In this document: piece by piece, positions 1 through 8,186 of the stretch
How the letters are laid out: the number at the start of each line of letters is the position of its first letter
Numbering within the stretch: the first letter of the stretch is position 1
From: an uncultured Lachnospiraceae bacterium
Lineage (GTDB): Bacteria; Bacillota; Clostridia; Lachnospirales; Lachnospiraceae
Reading direction: 5' to 3'
NCBI GenBank assembly: GCA_902801515.1
Contig: CADCII010000006.1
Span: 1-64,000, forward strand
DNA: 64,000 bases
The notes under the pieces: model-generated
Told to the model about the DNA's origin: nothing
The model's database searches: none
Seen by the model: the letters and a program-made list of their open reading frames with translations, nothing else
Program-made: the position numbers and the translations under genes

Positions 1-1719
1 ATGCCCGACAATCCGGCTGCCGCTGAAAAAGTGCAAAGGCGCTGTGAAGAGGATGCTTTCTATACAGACAATGTGGTGGGGCTGTCGCTGAGTTCTGTGG
101 TTGACGGAAAGTGTTCGAAACAGGGAATCGATTACAGACAGTATATGACGCAGTTTGCGGACTGGCTGACAGAAGAGGGATATCATGTCCTGATCATAGC
201 AAATGCAGCACGTCTCGGAAGCGAAAAACCGAGGAACAATGATCTACAGGTCTGTGACGATGTATACGGCAGGATCTGGAAGAAAGAAATGGTGCGGTGG
301 TATCATGAGGAGATGGATGCCGAAGAGATACGTGAATACATCTCTCGCTGCCGTTTCCTGGTCGCGTCCCGGTTCCATGCGATGGTCGGAGCATTGGAGA
401 AAGAAGTTCCGGTCCTGCTGATCGGGTGGAGCCATAAGTACCAGGAGGTCCTTGACTTCTTTGATCTGGGAACTTATGCGGCGGATTATTCCGATCTGAA
501 TCCGGATGCGCTCAGAGAGGCATTCTGCGCTTTCCGCGGAGCAGAGAAAGAAATCCGCGGAAAACTCCGGCAACATCACGACGAAGTATTTGCTTCCTCA
601 AAGCGCAATATAGAGGAGATAGCAGTTGTCCTGGATAAGCTTGTTTCTGTGAAGCCGAAAGGCAGACAGCTGCTGCAGTGGGATCGTCCGGAACGGTATA
701 CCGGGGATTACATCTGCATGAGAATGGGATATGCGGCGGATGAATCGATCCGGCAGAATGCTGCATCCGGCGGCATGGTGACAGCTCTTCTCGAACATAT
801 GCTCCGCACCGGAGAGATCGACGGGGCCTGGGTGACAGGACTTAAGGTCGAAAACGGTCATTTGGGATATCGAAGCTTTATCGCGACGACTCCGGAAGAG
901 ATCCGGAGCTGTTCCTCCAGTACATACATGCAGCTTCCGATTTTGAAGCATGTGGAGGCACTCAGGAGTTTTGACGGACGCGTTGCCGTGGTGATGACGC
1001 CCTGCCAGATGAAGGCTTTCTCAAAGCTTCTGGAGAGGGACAGTGAACTGAAGAAGAAAGTTGTTCTGAAGCTGGGGCTGTTCTGCAGCGGGAACCCTGG
1101 AAGGGAAGTGACCGAGCTGTCGCTGCGCAAGGCAGGGATCTCTCTGGAAGGCGCCTGCGGCATGTACTATCGCAGAGGACACTGGCGCGGAACGTCCTCG
1201 GTCCAGTATTTGGACGGGACCGAGAAGACCTTCTCATATAAGAAACTATTTTGTACTTATAAGAATGCATACTTTTTTGAGAGAAAGAGCTGTACCTACT
1301 GCCAGGATCATTTTTCCAGCTGTGCAGATATCAGTTTTGGAGATATCTGGCTGAAGTCCATGAAAAAGGATCCCGTAAAGCATACCTGCTGTGTGATCCG
1401 GTCGGAGACTGCGCTTAAGCTGTATCAGAATGCAGTGAGAGACGGAGTCCTGGTTGACTGCCATATTTCCGGAAAGGACATGATCCGGGGACAGAAACGA
1501 GCACTGGTATATAAATTCTGCACGGCTGAAGCAAAAGCGAAACGCACAGATGTGAAGTTGGATACAGAAGACCGCTGCAAGTGGAATCATCGTCTGGCGT
1601 ACAGGCTTGCAGATGCAAATACGAGATTCTCGGAAAAGCACCCGGATAAGCTGGAGAAGATTCCATCCACCATTCTGTATGGATACATGTGTGTGATCCG
1701 TGCACTCCTCAGCTTTTGA
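1..1719 (+). CDS. Polysaccharide pyruvyltransferase / FrhB-type (F420 hydrogenase beta-like) fusion, probably 5'-partial
   Basis: About the first 200 residues resemble the C-terminal half of the polysaccharide pyruvyltransferase family (the SRFHAMVGALEKEVPVLLIGW stretch is typical), which adds pyruvate ketals to surface sugars. From about residue 236 the protein continues into a coenzyme F420 hydrogenase/dehydrogenase beta-like domain, shown by RQNAASGGMVTALL, a TPCQ motif and the Cys cluster CTYCQDHFSSCADISFGD near residue 430, likely an Fe-S or flavin site. Both families recur in Clostridial polysaccharide clusters, often as neighbours. The frame is open from base 1, and a pyruvyltransferase domain normally has more sequence upstream, so the ATG at base 1 may be internal and the gene cut by the window edge. 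The substrate is unknown. Confidence 0.8.
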   Translation: MPDNPAAAEKVQRRCEEDAFYTDNVVGLSLSSVVDGKCSKQGIDYRQYMTQFADWLTEEGYHVLIIANAARLGSEKPRNNDLQVCDDVYGRIWKKEMVRWYHEEMDAEEIREYISRCRFLVASRFHAMVGALEKEVPVLLIGWSHKYQEVLDFFDLGTYAADYSDLNPDALREAFCAFRGAEKEIRGKLRQHHDEVFASSKRNIEEIAVVLDKLVSVKPKGRQLLQWDRPERYTGDYICMRMGYAADESIRQNAASGGMVTALLEHMLRTGEIDGAWVTGLKVENGHLGYRSFIATTPEEIRSCSSSTYMQLPILKHVEALRSFDGRVAVVMTPCQMKAFSKLLERDSELKKKVVLKLGLFCSGNPGREVTELSLRKAGISLEGACGMYYRRGHWRGTSSVQYLDGTEKTFSYKKLFCTYKNAYFFERKSCTYCQDHFSSCADISFGDIWLKSMKKDPVKHTCCVIRSETALKLYQNAVRDGVLVDCHISGKDMIRGQKRALVYKFCTAEAKAKRTDVKLDTEDRCKWNHRLAYRLADANTRFSEKHPDKLEKIPSTILYGYMCVIRALLSF

Positions 1720-1730
1720 GAGGGAGGACT

Positions 1731-2654
1731 ATGAAGAAAAGCAACCGTATGAAGATCCTGCGTGGAGTCTTTCTGATACTCGTGGCCATATTTCTGGTTC
1801 GTTATTTCTACAGGAATATGGACGATATTCTGGCGCTGGATCTTACGCTCAGGCCGCTGCCGTTTGTTGTGTCAATTCTGTTTTTTTGTATTTACAAGCT
1901 GGCTGAGGCTTCGCTCTGGCATTATATTACCTGCATCAATAATGCCTCGATCGGATATCTAAAGGCAGTCAAGACGTATATGTATTCTATTCTCGGGAAA
2001 TATATTCCCGGCAAGGTATTTATGCTGCTGGCAAGGATCCCTCCGTATAAGGAAGAAGGAGTGTCTGCGGACAAGGTTACAGTCTGCTTTCTGCTTGAGA
2101 ACGGCTGCACGATACTTGGCGCAGCGCTGTTGTTTGTAGTATCGATCCTGTTCTTTCCCAACGAGGTGCTCGGTGGATATAAATGGATGACCTTCATTCT
2201 GATTGGTGTCTTTTTCGTGTGCATTCACCCGAAGATACTGAACTTTTTCCTGGCTCTGTTAGAAAAGGTTTCCAGAAAAAAAATCATGCGGATACCCATG
2301 TCGTATCCTCAGATCCTGAAGGTCGTTCTGCTGTTTATGCTGAACTGGATGGCCTATGGCTTTGGCTTCTATATGCTAATATGCTCGATCTGTCCGGTGC
2401 CGCTTTCAAGGTGTCTGTATGTCAGCGGTCTCTATGGGCTTTCCTGTATCGCCGGCATCCTGGCAGTGTTTTCTCCATCCGGGATCGGGGTGAGAGAAGG
2501 GATTCTGGCTGTGGGACTGGGACTTATCATGGATACGAATTATGCGATGATCATATCGATTGTCGCAAGGCTGTGGGCGGTATTGCTGGAGCTTGTTTTG
2601 ACTGGCACCATATTTCTCGCCGACACTATTATGAGGAGCAGAAAAGTTGGATAA
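1731..2654 (+). CDS. Flippase-like multi-pass membrane protein (LPG synthase TM / UPF0104 family)
   Basis: 307 residues, almost entirely hydrophobic, with about eight predicted membrane segments. The GVREGILAVGL stretch near residue 255 matches the conserved glycine/glutamate motif (SGIGVREG) of the lysylphosphatidylglycerol synthetase transmembrane / flippase-like family. Such proteins in glycan clusters are thought to move lipid-linked intermediates. The start is the ATG following GAGGGAGGACT; a longer frame starting at 1689 would overlap the previous gene. It lies 11 bases after the pyruvyltransferase fusion and overlaps the next start by 8 bases, so it sits in one operon with the surface-polysaccharide genes. 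The transported substrate is not known. Confidence 0.75.
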   Translation: MKKSNRMKILRGVFLILVAIFLVRYFYRNMDDILALDLTLRPLPFVVSILFFCIYKLAEASLWHYITCINNASIGYLKAVKTYMYSILGKYIPGKVFMLLARIPPYKEEGVSADKVTVCFLLENGCTILGAALLFVVSILFFPNEVLGGYKWMTFILIGVFFVCIHPKILNFFLALLEKVSRKKIMRIPMSYPQILKVVLLFMLNWMAYGFGFYMLICSICPVPLSRCLYVSGLYGLSCIAGILAVFSPSGIGVREGILAVGLGLIMDTNYAMIISIVARLWAVLLELVLTGTIFLADTIMRSRKVG

Positions 2655-3903
2655 GGAAACGAGGAATAACAGCAAAAGGTGGGTCGCAGGTTTTCTTGCA
2701 CTGGTTCTGCTGTGTGTTGCGGCTTACATGGCGGTCTGCTATCGTATGAACCCGGAAGGATATTTTACGAATGTACAGGGACAGCCATATTATTTTAAAG
2801 ATGATTTTTCCCGGGCAATAAAAGCCAGGTATATACTGGAGCACCGGGATGAGATCGAGGGGGTTGTCATCGGTGGTTCGAAATGCGGGGCGGTTGACAC
2901 AGATCGGATGACAGAATACACTGGTCTGCGCTATTATAATATGTATCTGAATCTGGGGAATTTTAAAGACTATCTGTCATTTACGAAGTTTCTGGCAGAA
3001 GTAGTTGGAGTGAAGGAGATCACTCTGATCCTGAGCAATTATGAAGTTCTGTGCTACGACCGGGAATACCGTGGAAACAATTATCATACCCCGGCACTCT
3101 TTTCCGGGAAGTGGACCAGCCAGGCAGCAGAGTTTCTCAGCTGGATGATCGTGGATCCGAAGACGATTCTTAATTCTAAAGAACGGCAGAATAAGAATCC
3201 TGCGTTTGCAGACTCTCTGGTGGACGGGCGCAGGTCGCGTATGAGCGACATACGGAAATATAATGAGGATCCGGACGCCTTTGCCCAGAGGATCCTGAAT
3301 CAGTACGATGAACGTCTGGGGCTGCTCTTTTCCGGAGAGATCGAAGACTATACTGATGTAATGAAGCTGAATCTTGAAGCACTGAAACAGATTAAAGAGA
3401 TCTGTGCGGATAATGAAGTGAATCTTCGGGTCGTCATAGGACCGAGCGTTATGACGGAACGGTACCGTTATGAGACAGAAGATTTCTATGAATACTGCAG
3501 GGAGATAGTCAATATAATAGGTCAAGTTTGGGACTTTAGCGACTATAATGACATTAATATGAACCTGTATAACTATTCGGATCACCTTCATTATGATCTG
3601 GAAGTTGCTGATCTGATGGTAGATACCATATTCGGGAAGGACAGTTATGAAGGATTCGGACAGATCCTGACACCGAAGAATGTGGAAGTTTATCTTGAAC
3701 GGAAGAGAGCTGATTTTGCAGAGCTGAAACAGGAATATGAAGAGACCGGGACCGTAGCCCTGATGGGCAGGGATGATCCGAGCTATCTTCCATGGAGAAC
3801 GGAGTGGATCAGCTCCGAGGCGGCAAAGGAACAGATGCAGCAATACTGGGATATGGCTGACGGAGTAGAGCAGGAGGATGACTCCATGGATGAGGCATCC
3901 TGA
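2647..3903 (+). CDS. Membrane-anchored SGNH-like protein (possible polysaccharide O-acetylation partner)
   Basis: 418 residues beginning with a TTG codon that overlaps the previous stop by 8 bases, indicating translational coupling. Residues 10-30 form a signal anchor; the rest looks extracellular. VVIGGSKCG near residue 76 resembles the SGNH block I serine, and SDHLHYD near residue 310 resembles the D-x-x-H catalytic block, so a DltD/AlgX-like esterase or acetyltransferase fold is likely. An MBOAT acyltransferase lies two genes downstream; MBOAT and SGNH proteins commonly work as a pair to acylate surface polymers. Fold and role are inferred from motifs and context only; no close family is recognised. 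Confidence 0.55.
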   Translation: MDKETRNNSKRWVAGFLALVLLCVAAYMAVCYRMNPEGYFTNVQGQPYYFKDDFSRAIKARYILEHRDEIEGVVIGGSKCGAVDTDRMTEYTGLRYYNMYLNLGNFKDYLSFTKFLAEVVGVKEITLILSNYEVLCYDREYRGNNYHTPALFSGKWTSQAAEFLSWMIVDPKTILNSKERQNKNPAFADSLVDGRRSRMSDIRKYNEDPDAFAQRILNQYDERLGLLFSGEIEDYTDVMKLNLEALKQIKEICADNEVNLRVVIGPSVMTERYRYETEDFYEYCREIVNIIGQVWDFSDYNDINMNLYNYSDHLHYDLEVADLMVDTIFGKDSYEGFGQILTPKNVEVYLERKRADFAELKQEYEETGTVALMGRDDPSYLPWRTEWISSEAAKEQMQQYWDMADGVEQEDDSMDEAS

Positions 3904-3928
3904 GGATGGCGCCAGAGGGAAGAGACCT

Positions 3929-5266
3929 ATGAGAGACTGCAGAAAGAACAGATTTGACATCAGGCGGAGAGCAGCTGTGCTGCTTCTTGTTTTGCTGCAC
4001 TGTTTCGGAGCGGGAGCTGTTATGGCATCAGACACTGCCTTTATTTCGGCAGAGCAATCCGTACAGTCAGACGGGGAGGATCCCGGATCTTTGTCAGGAA
4101 ATATACAGCAGGGTGAAGGTTCAGAGAACGGCGGTTCAGAGAACAGTGGTCTGGAGAACGGTGACTTAGAGAACAGTGGTCTGGAGAACGGCGGTTCAGA
4201 GAACAGTGGTCTGGAGACCGATGGCTCAGAGGACGAGAGTCTGCTTATTGATGACACGGACTCATTTTTCCAGGACGACGATGATGAAGAGGCAGTCGAT
4301 AAGCCAGAGAACAATGTTGTTAAAATTGCGTACAGAACAGTCCGACCGAAGGGAAAGCTGACCCGAAAGGGCAAAAAGTACTGCTATATCCTGAGTAACG
4401 GCTCCAGACTGAAAAACAAATGGCTTAAGATCGGGAAATATATCTATTATTTCGGAAATGACGGCAATGCGTGGACCGGATCGCACCGCTATAAGGGGAA
4501 GCAGTACTTTTTTGACAAAAAAGGACACCTGTATATCCGCAAACTCAGAAAGCAAGGGAAGGACCGGTATTTCTACGGAAAAGACGGGGCAATGGTCCGC
4601 GGCCGGTGGCAGTCAGTTCGAGGCCATTATTACTATTTCTCCCATTCCGGGAAGATGGCAAGATCCAAATGGGTGATGGGCTGCTATCTGAAGGCCAACG
4701 GGAGAATGGACTATACGAAAGGAAGAGGTTCTACAAAGCGGTATAAGAGCTCTGGAGGGAAGGACAAGCTGGTTATTATCGGCGCATCCCGTGTCTGGCA
4801 GATGAGCAAGGCAGTGGAGACGGACAGCAATGTGATCTATATTGCAAAGAGTGGAGAAGGACTGTCCTGGTTCAAGAGGACGGCGCTCAAGAAACTGAAG
4901 AAAACACTGAAGAAGTATCCGAAGAGCAAGGTCGTGATCCAGATGGGAAATAATGACCTGACACGGAAGAATGCTGAAGTGCTTGCGGGGAAATATGCTT
5001 CGATCTATAAGTCATTGATCCGGAAGTATCCGAAGGCGTCGTTCTACTTTATGGATATCCTTCCAAAGAAACCGGTAAACAGCGCCAAGAACAGCTGTGC
5101 CAAAAAGTTTAATGCATGTCTGGCAAAGAGGTTTCCGAAACAGTATATCGGCGGTTATTCCTATATGGTCAGCGAAGGCTTCATAACCAGCTACAACAAA
5201 TCTCACTATTCAGTGAAGACCAGTCGGGATATCTTTAACTATATTCTCAAAAAAGTGAAGAAGTGA
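3929..5266 (+). CDS. Secreted SGNH-type esterase with cell-wall-binding-like aromatic repeats
   Basis: 445 residues from an ATG preceded by AGAGGGAAGAG; an in-frame ATG at 3878 lacks a good site and overlaps the previous gene. An N-terminal signal segment (AVLLLVLLHCFGAGAVMA) is followed by a Gly/Ser/Asn/Glu-rich linker built of 15-bp repeats (about 4119-4230), then four or five aromatic repeats of the YYFGNDGNAWTG / YFYGKDGAMVRGRW kind that resemble choline- or glucan-binding repeats. The C-terminal 190 residues carry IIGASRVW (block I Ser), QMGNNDL (block III) and KSHYS (possible catalytic His), typical of SGNH hydrolases. It probably deacylates or transfers acyl groups on a surface polymer, in line with the flanking MBOAT gene. 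Confidence 0.65.
   Translation: MRDCRKNRFDIRRRAAVLLLVLLHCFGAGAVMASDTAFISAEQSVQSDGEDPGSLSGNIQQGEGSENGGSENSGLENGDLENSGLENGGSENSGLETDGSEDESLLIDDTDSFFQDDDDEEAVDKPENNVVKIAYRTVRPKGKLTRKGKKYCYILSNGSRLKNKWLKIGKYIYYFGNDGNAWTGSHRYKGKQYFFDKKGHLYIRKLRKQGKDRYFYGKDGAMVRGRWQSVRGHYYYFSHSGKMARSKWVMGCYLKANGRMDYTKGRGSTKRYKSSGGKDKLVIIGASRVWQMSKAVETDSNVIYIAKSGEGLSWFKRTALKKLKKTLKKYPKSKVVIQMGNNDLTRKNAEVLAGKYASIYKSLIRKYPKASFYFMDILPKKPVNSAKNSCAKKFNACLAKRFPKQYIGGYSYMVSEGFITSYNKSHYSVKTSRDIFNYILKKVKK
4119..4230 (+). repeat. In-frame 15/30-bp tandem repeats in the SGNH protein linker
   Basis: The block GAACAGTGGTCTGGA recurs at 4141, 4171 and 4201, exactly 30 bp apart, interleaved with GGCGGTTCAGAGAAC-type units. Because the unit is a multiple of three, gain or loss of copies changes only linker length between the signal peptide and the binding repeats. 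Confidence 0.85.
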
Positions 5267-5294
5267 GAGGACAGTGGCCCCGCGGGAGTAGACA

Positions 5295-6722
5295 ATGATT
5301 TTTTCAACCTATAAGTTTATATTTCTGTTTCTACCGATTACGTTTTCCGTATATTTTATACTGAACCGCATCAAGTTTTATTCCATTGGAAAGATATGGC
5401 TGGTTGTCTGTTCTTTGTACTTTTATGCGCAGGGAAGTCCGGCATTTTTCCCATTCTTCCTGGCCAGCATCACTGGCAACTATATTGTCGGTACTAAGAT
5501 GCTGCTGACAGATGGGGAGAGCAGCTCACAGCGCAAGTGGCTACTGGCAATCGGACTGATCGGAAACATCGCCCTCCTGGGGTATTACAAATATACGGAT
5601 TTTTTTATTGAGAATTACAACCTGCTGACAGGCAGTGACAAAGCACTTAAGCACATTGTGCTTCCCATAGGAATCTCTTTTTTCACTTTCCAGCTGATTG
5701 CGTTTCTTGTGGACTGTTACCGTACCGAGATGAGGCAGTATGATTTCGTGAATTATCTGCTGTTTATCACGTTCTTTCCACAGCTGATCGTCGGACCTAT
5801 CATCCATCACTCAGAGGTGGTTCCTCAGTTTGAAAATGAAGCGAATCTGAAGCTCTCGACGGATCATATCGCGCTGGGGCTGTTTCTTTTCTCGATCGGC
5901 TGTGCCAAGAAGACTCTGCTTGCAGATCCTATGACCACGGATGCGGAGAAGTTTTTCAACTCGGTCAGCGCGAATTCGAACCTGCTCTATTCATGGTTTT
6001 CCTCTCTGGAATATACAGTGTCCTATTATTTTGACTTGTCAGGATATGCGGACATGGCGATCGGATTGGGATGGATGTTCAACATTTCCATCCCTCACAA
6101 CTTTGATTCTCCATACAAAGCGAGGAACTTCCAGGATTACTGGAGAAGATGGCATATGACTCTTTCCAGGTTTTTGAGCTCCTACATCTTTCGGTCAGTC
6201 TATAATCGGGATATTGCCTGGAGAAACTACTATGTGGCGACCATGGTTACTTTCCTGGTGTCAGGTTTCTGGCACGGAGCCGGGTGGACCTTCGTCGTGT
6301 GGGGGATAGTCAATGGGATGCTGGTCTGCATTGCATCCTGGATGAAGCGTGCAAACATGTCGCTGCCAGCATGGGTGGCGTATCCGCTTACGGTGTTGGG
6401 CGTCGTTCTGTGCAGAGTTCTGTTTGTATCCGGAAGCTTTACGGACGCATGGAATGTGTACAGAGGGATGGTGAATTTCTCATCACTCGGTACATCGCTG
6501 CGGGAAGCGGCAGACAGCATATGGTATTTCGTCAGTTGGCACCGGTCCACCGGCCTTCGGCTTGTCATCGGTACTGCCATCTGCTGGTTCCTTCCAAATT
6601 CCAAGCATATGGGAGAGACATTTCGGCCGACCTGGAAGAACATGCTGTTTGCGGCAACACTCATGGTGTTATGCCTGATCAACATGAACAAGGTTGTTCA
6701 GTTCCTGTATTTCCAGTTTTGA
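5295..6722 (+). CDS. MBOAT family O-acyltransferase (AlgI/DltB-like)
   Basis: 475-residue polytopic membrane protein of normal length for the AlgI/DltB branch. Family hallmarks are LPIGISFFTFQLIAFLVD near residue 122, FPQLIVGPI near 162, YWRRWHMTLSRF near 285 and SGFWHGAGWTF near 325, whose histidine is the conserved catalytic residue. The family moves acyl groups across or onto membrane-linked acceptors, usually to O-acetylate a polysaccharide or D-alanylate teichoic acid. There is no DltA/DltC partner here, so O-acetylation of the locally encoded glycan is more likely. Start ATG follows GGGAGTAGACA. The flanking SGNH proteins are plausible partners. Confidence 0.9.
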   Translation: MIFSTYKFIFLFLPITFSVYFILNRIKFYSIGKIWLVVCSLYFYAQGSPAFFPFFLASITGNYIVGTKMLLTDGESSSQRKWLLAIGLIGNIALLGYYKYTDFFIENYNLLTGSDKALKHIVLPIGISFFTFQLIAFLVDCYRTEMRQYDFVNYLLFITFFPQLIVGPIIHHSEVVPQFENEANLKLSTDHIALGLFLFSIGCAKKTLLADPMTTDAEKFFNSVSANSNLLYSWFSSLEYTVSYYFDLSGYADMAIGLGWMFNISIPHNFDSPYKARNFQDYWRRWHMTLSRFLSSYIFRSVYNRDIAWRNYYVATMVTFLVSGFWHGAGWTFVVWGIVNGMLVCIASWMKRANMSLPAWVAYPLTVLGVVLCRVLFVSGSFTDAWNVYRGMVNFSSLGTSLREAADSIWYFVSWHRSTGLRLVIGTAICWFLPNSKHMGETFRPTWKNMLFAATLMVLCLINMNKVVQFLYFQF

Positions 6723-6753
6723 CGAATGCCACTGCCTGCGGGAGAGATAGACC

Positions 6754-8136
6754 ATGAGATTGACATCAGCGGCGAACACACTTGTACGCGATATTTACAG
6801 AAAAGCGACCCTGAAGCGCCTGTACCCGGACCGGTACCGCGCTGCGGCCAGACAGGATGTCCGGCCGGGGAGCGTGGTGTTTCTGGAGATCCGCAGCAAG
6901 ACTCTGTCTGACAATTTCCGGCTGATTCGTTCTGCGCTGGAGCACAGAAACGCTGCCGGAACGCAGGAAGAGTCTGCTGTGCGGTACCACATCTCTGTTA
7001 TTTCCATTCAGGAAGGGATGGAAAACCGGGCGGTGGTGGTTCAGAACTGTCTGGACGCGATACCGACGCTTGCCCAGGCACAGTTTATTTTTGTCAATGA
7101 GAGCTCTTATTTTCTCAGCTGCCTTCCGATACGTTCCGAAACCACGGTCATTCAGACCTGGCATGCCTGCGGCGCATTTAAAAAGTTCGGATTCAGTGCG
7201 GTTGGAAAAGGCTTCGGAACCACACGGCATGACCTTGAGCAGTATCCGGTGCATGGTAACTTCTCTTACGTGACGGTTTCCAGCCCGGAGGTCGTCTGGG
7301 CATACGCAGAAGCATTCCATATGGAAGATCGCAGGGACCGGATTCTTCCGATCGGGGTGAGCCGCACGGATCTTTTTTTCAGCCGAAAGTACAGAGAGAG
7401 GGCATGCGAAAAAGTAACATGGATCCTTCGAAGGATGGCACCGGGACTGTTTCTTTCCAATAGCGCTGCACAGACAGCGACTTCTCTTAGCAATAAACAT
7501 GCCTATGCGGGGCTTCAGGATGTCTACACGGACCGTGCAGAAGGTAAGAATGATTCCTTGTGGCAAGAGATTGTCCCGGGCAGGAAAGTGCTTCTGTATG
7601 CACCGACCTTCCGCGGAAAAGTTGGATCTGCTTCCTCACCTGACCGGCTGGATATCCCCATGATGAAGAGAGTGCTGGGAGACAGGTATATACTGCTGGT
7701 TAATCATCATCCGTTTGTAAAGGAGAAGGACCGTCCGAAGATTCCGGAGAACTGCAGGGACTTCGCTTTCGATGTTACAGACCGGCTGTCAATCGAAGAA
7801 CTGCTGACAGCGGCTGATGTCTGTATCACGGATTACTCGTCTCTGGTGTTTGAGTATTCACTGTTTGAGAAGCCAATACTGTTTTTCACCTATGATATGC
7901 AGGAATATCTGGATGAGAGAGGATTCTATTATCCGATCAGAGAGATGATGCCCGGACCGGTCTGTTCCACGACCCAGGAACTCACAGAAGTTCTCAAAAC
8001 ACCGGACGCAGAGTTTAATCTTCTTCGTGTAAGGGAATTTAAGTACCGTTTTATGAGCGGGTGCGACGGTCATGCAACAGCAAGGATCCTTCAGTTAATG
8101 GACCGTGTTGCGAAAGAAAAGAACCCCAAGAGATAA
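6754..8136 (+). CDS. CDP-glycerol glycerophosphotransferase family protein (TagB/TagF-like)
   Basis: 460 residues. The C-terminal half has the hallmarks of the teichoic acid glycerol/ribitol phosphotransferases: LLYAPTFRGK near residue 277, NHHPFVKEKDRPKIP near 310 (HPF-type nucleotide site) and CITDYSSLVFEYSLFEKP near 352. Family members use CDP-glycerol or a similar donor to prime or extend poly(glycerol-phosphate) chains at the inner membrane face. The N-terminal half is less conserved and contains TWHACGAFKKFGFS, common to the family. At 31 bases after the MBOAT gene on the same strand it belongs to the same surface-polymer cluster; with no tagD or export genes in view, whether it makes teichoic acid or decorates a capsule cannot be told. 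Confidence 0.85.
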   Translation: MRLTSAANTLVRDIYRKATLKRLYPDRYRAAARQDVRPGSVVFLEIRSKTLSDNFRLIRSALEHRNAAGTQEESAVRYHISVISIQEGMENRAVVVQNCLDAIPTLAQAQFIFVNESSYFLSCLPIRSETTVIQTWHACGAFKKFGFSAVGKGFGTTRHDLEQYPVHGNFSYVTVSSPEVVWAYAEAFHMEDRRDRILPIGVSRTDLFFSRKYRERACEKVTWILRRMAPGLFLSNSAAQTATSLSNKHAYAGLQDVYTDRAEGKNDSLWQEIVPGRKVLLYAPTFRGKVGSASSPDRLDIPMMKRVLGDRYILLVNHHPFVKEKDRPKIPENCRDFAFDVTDRLSIEELLTAADVCITDYSSLVFEYSLFEKPILFFTYDMQEYLDERGFYYPIREMMPGPVCSTTQELTEVLKTPDAEFNLLRVREFKYRFMSGCDGHATARILQLMDRVAKEKNPKR

Positions 8137-8186
8137 AGCTCGATTAAAAGATATGAAATATGCCCTCTAAAAGAGGAGAAACGGTT

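Noticed and set aside
2977..4374. 465-residue minus-strand frame over the SGNH genes
   Set aside because: Ser/Pro/Phe repeats in it are the mirror of the coding repeats at 4.1 kb; no start site.
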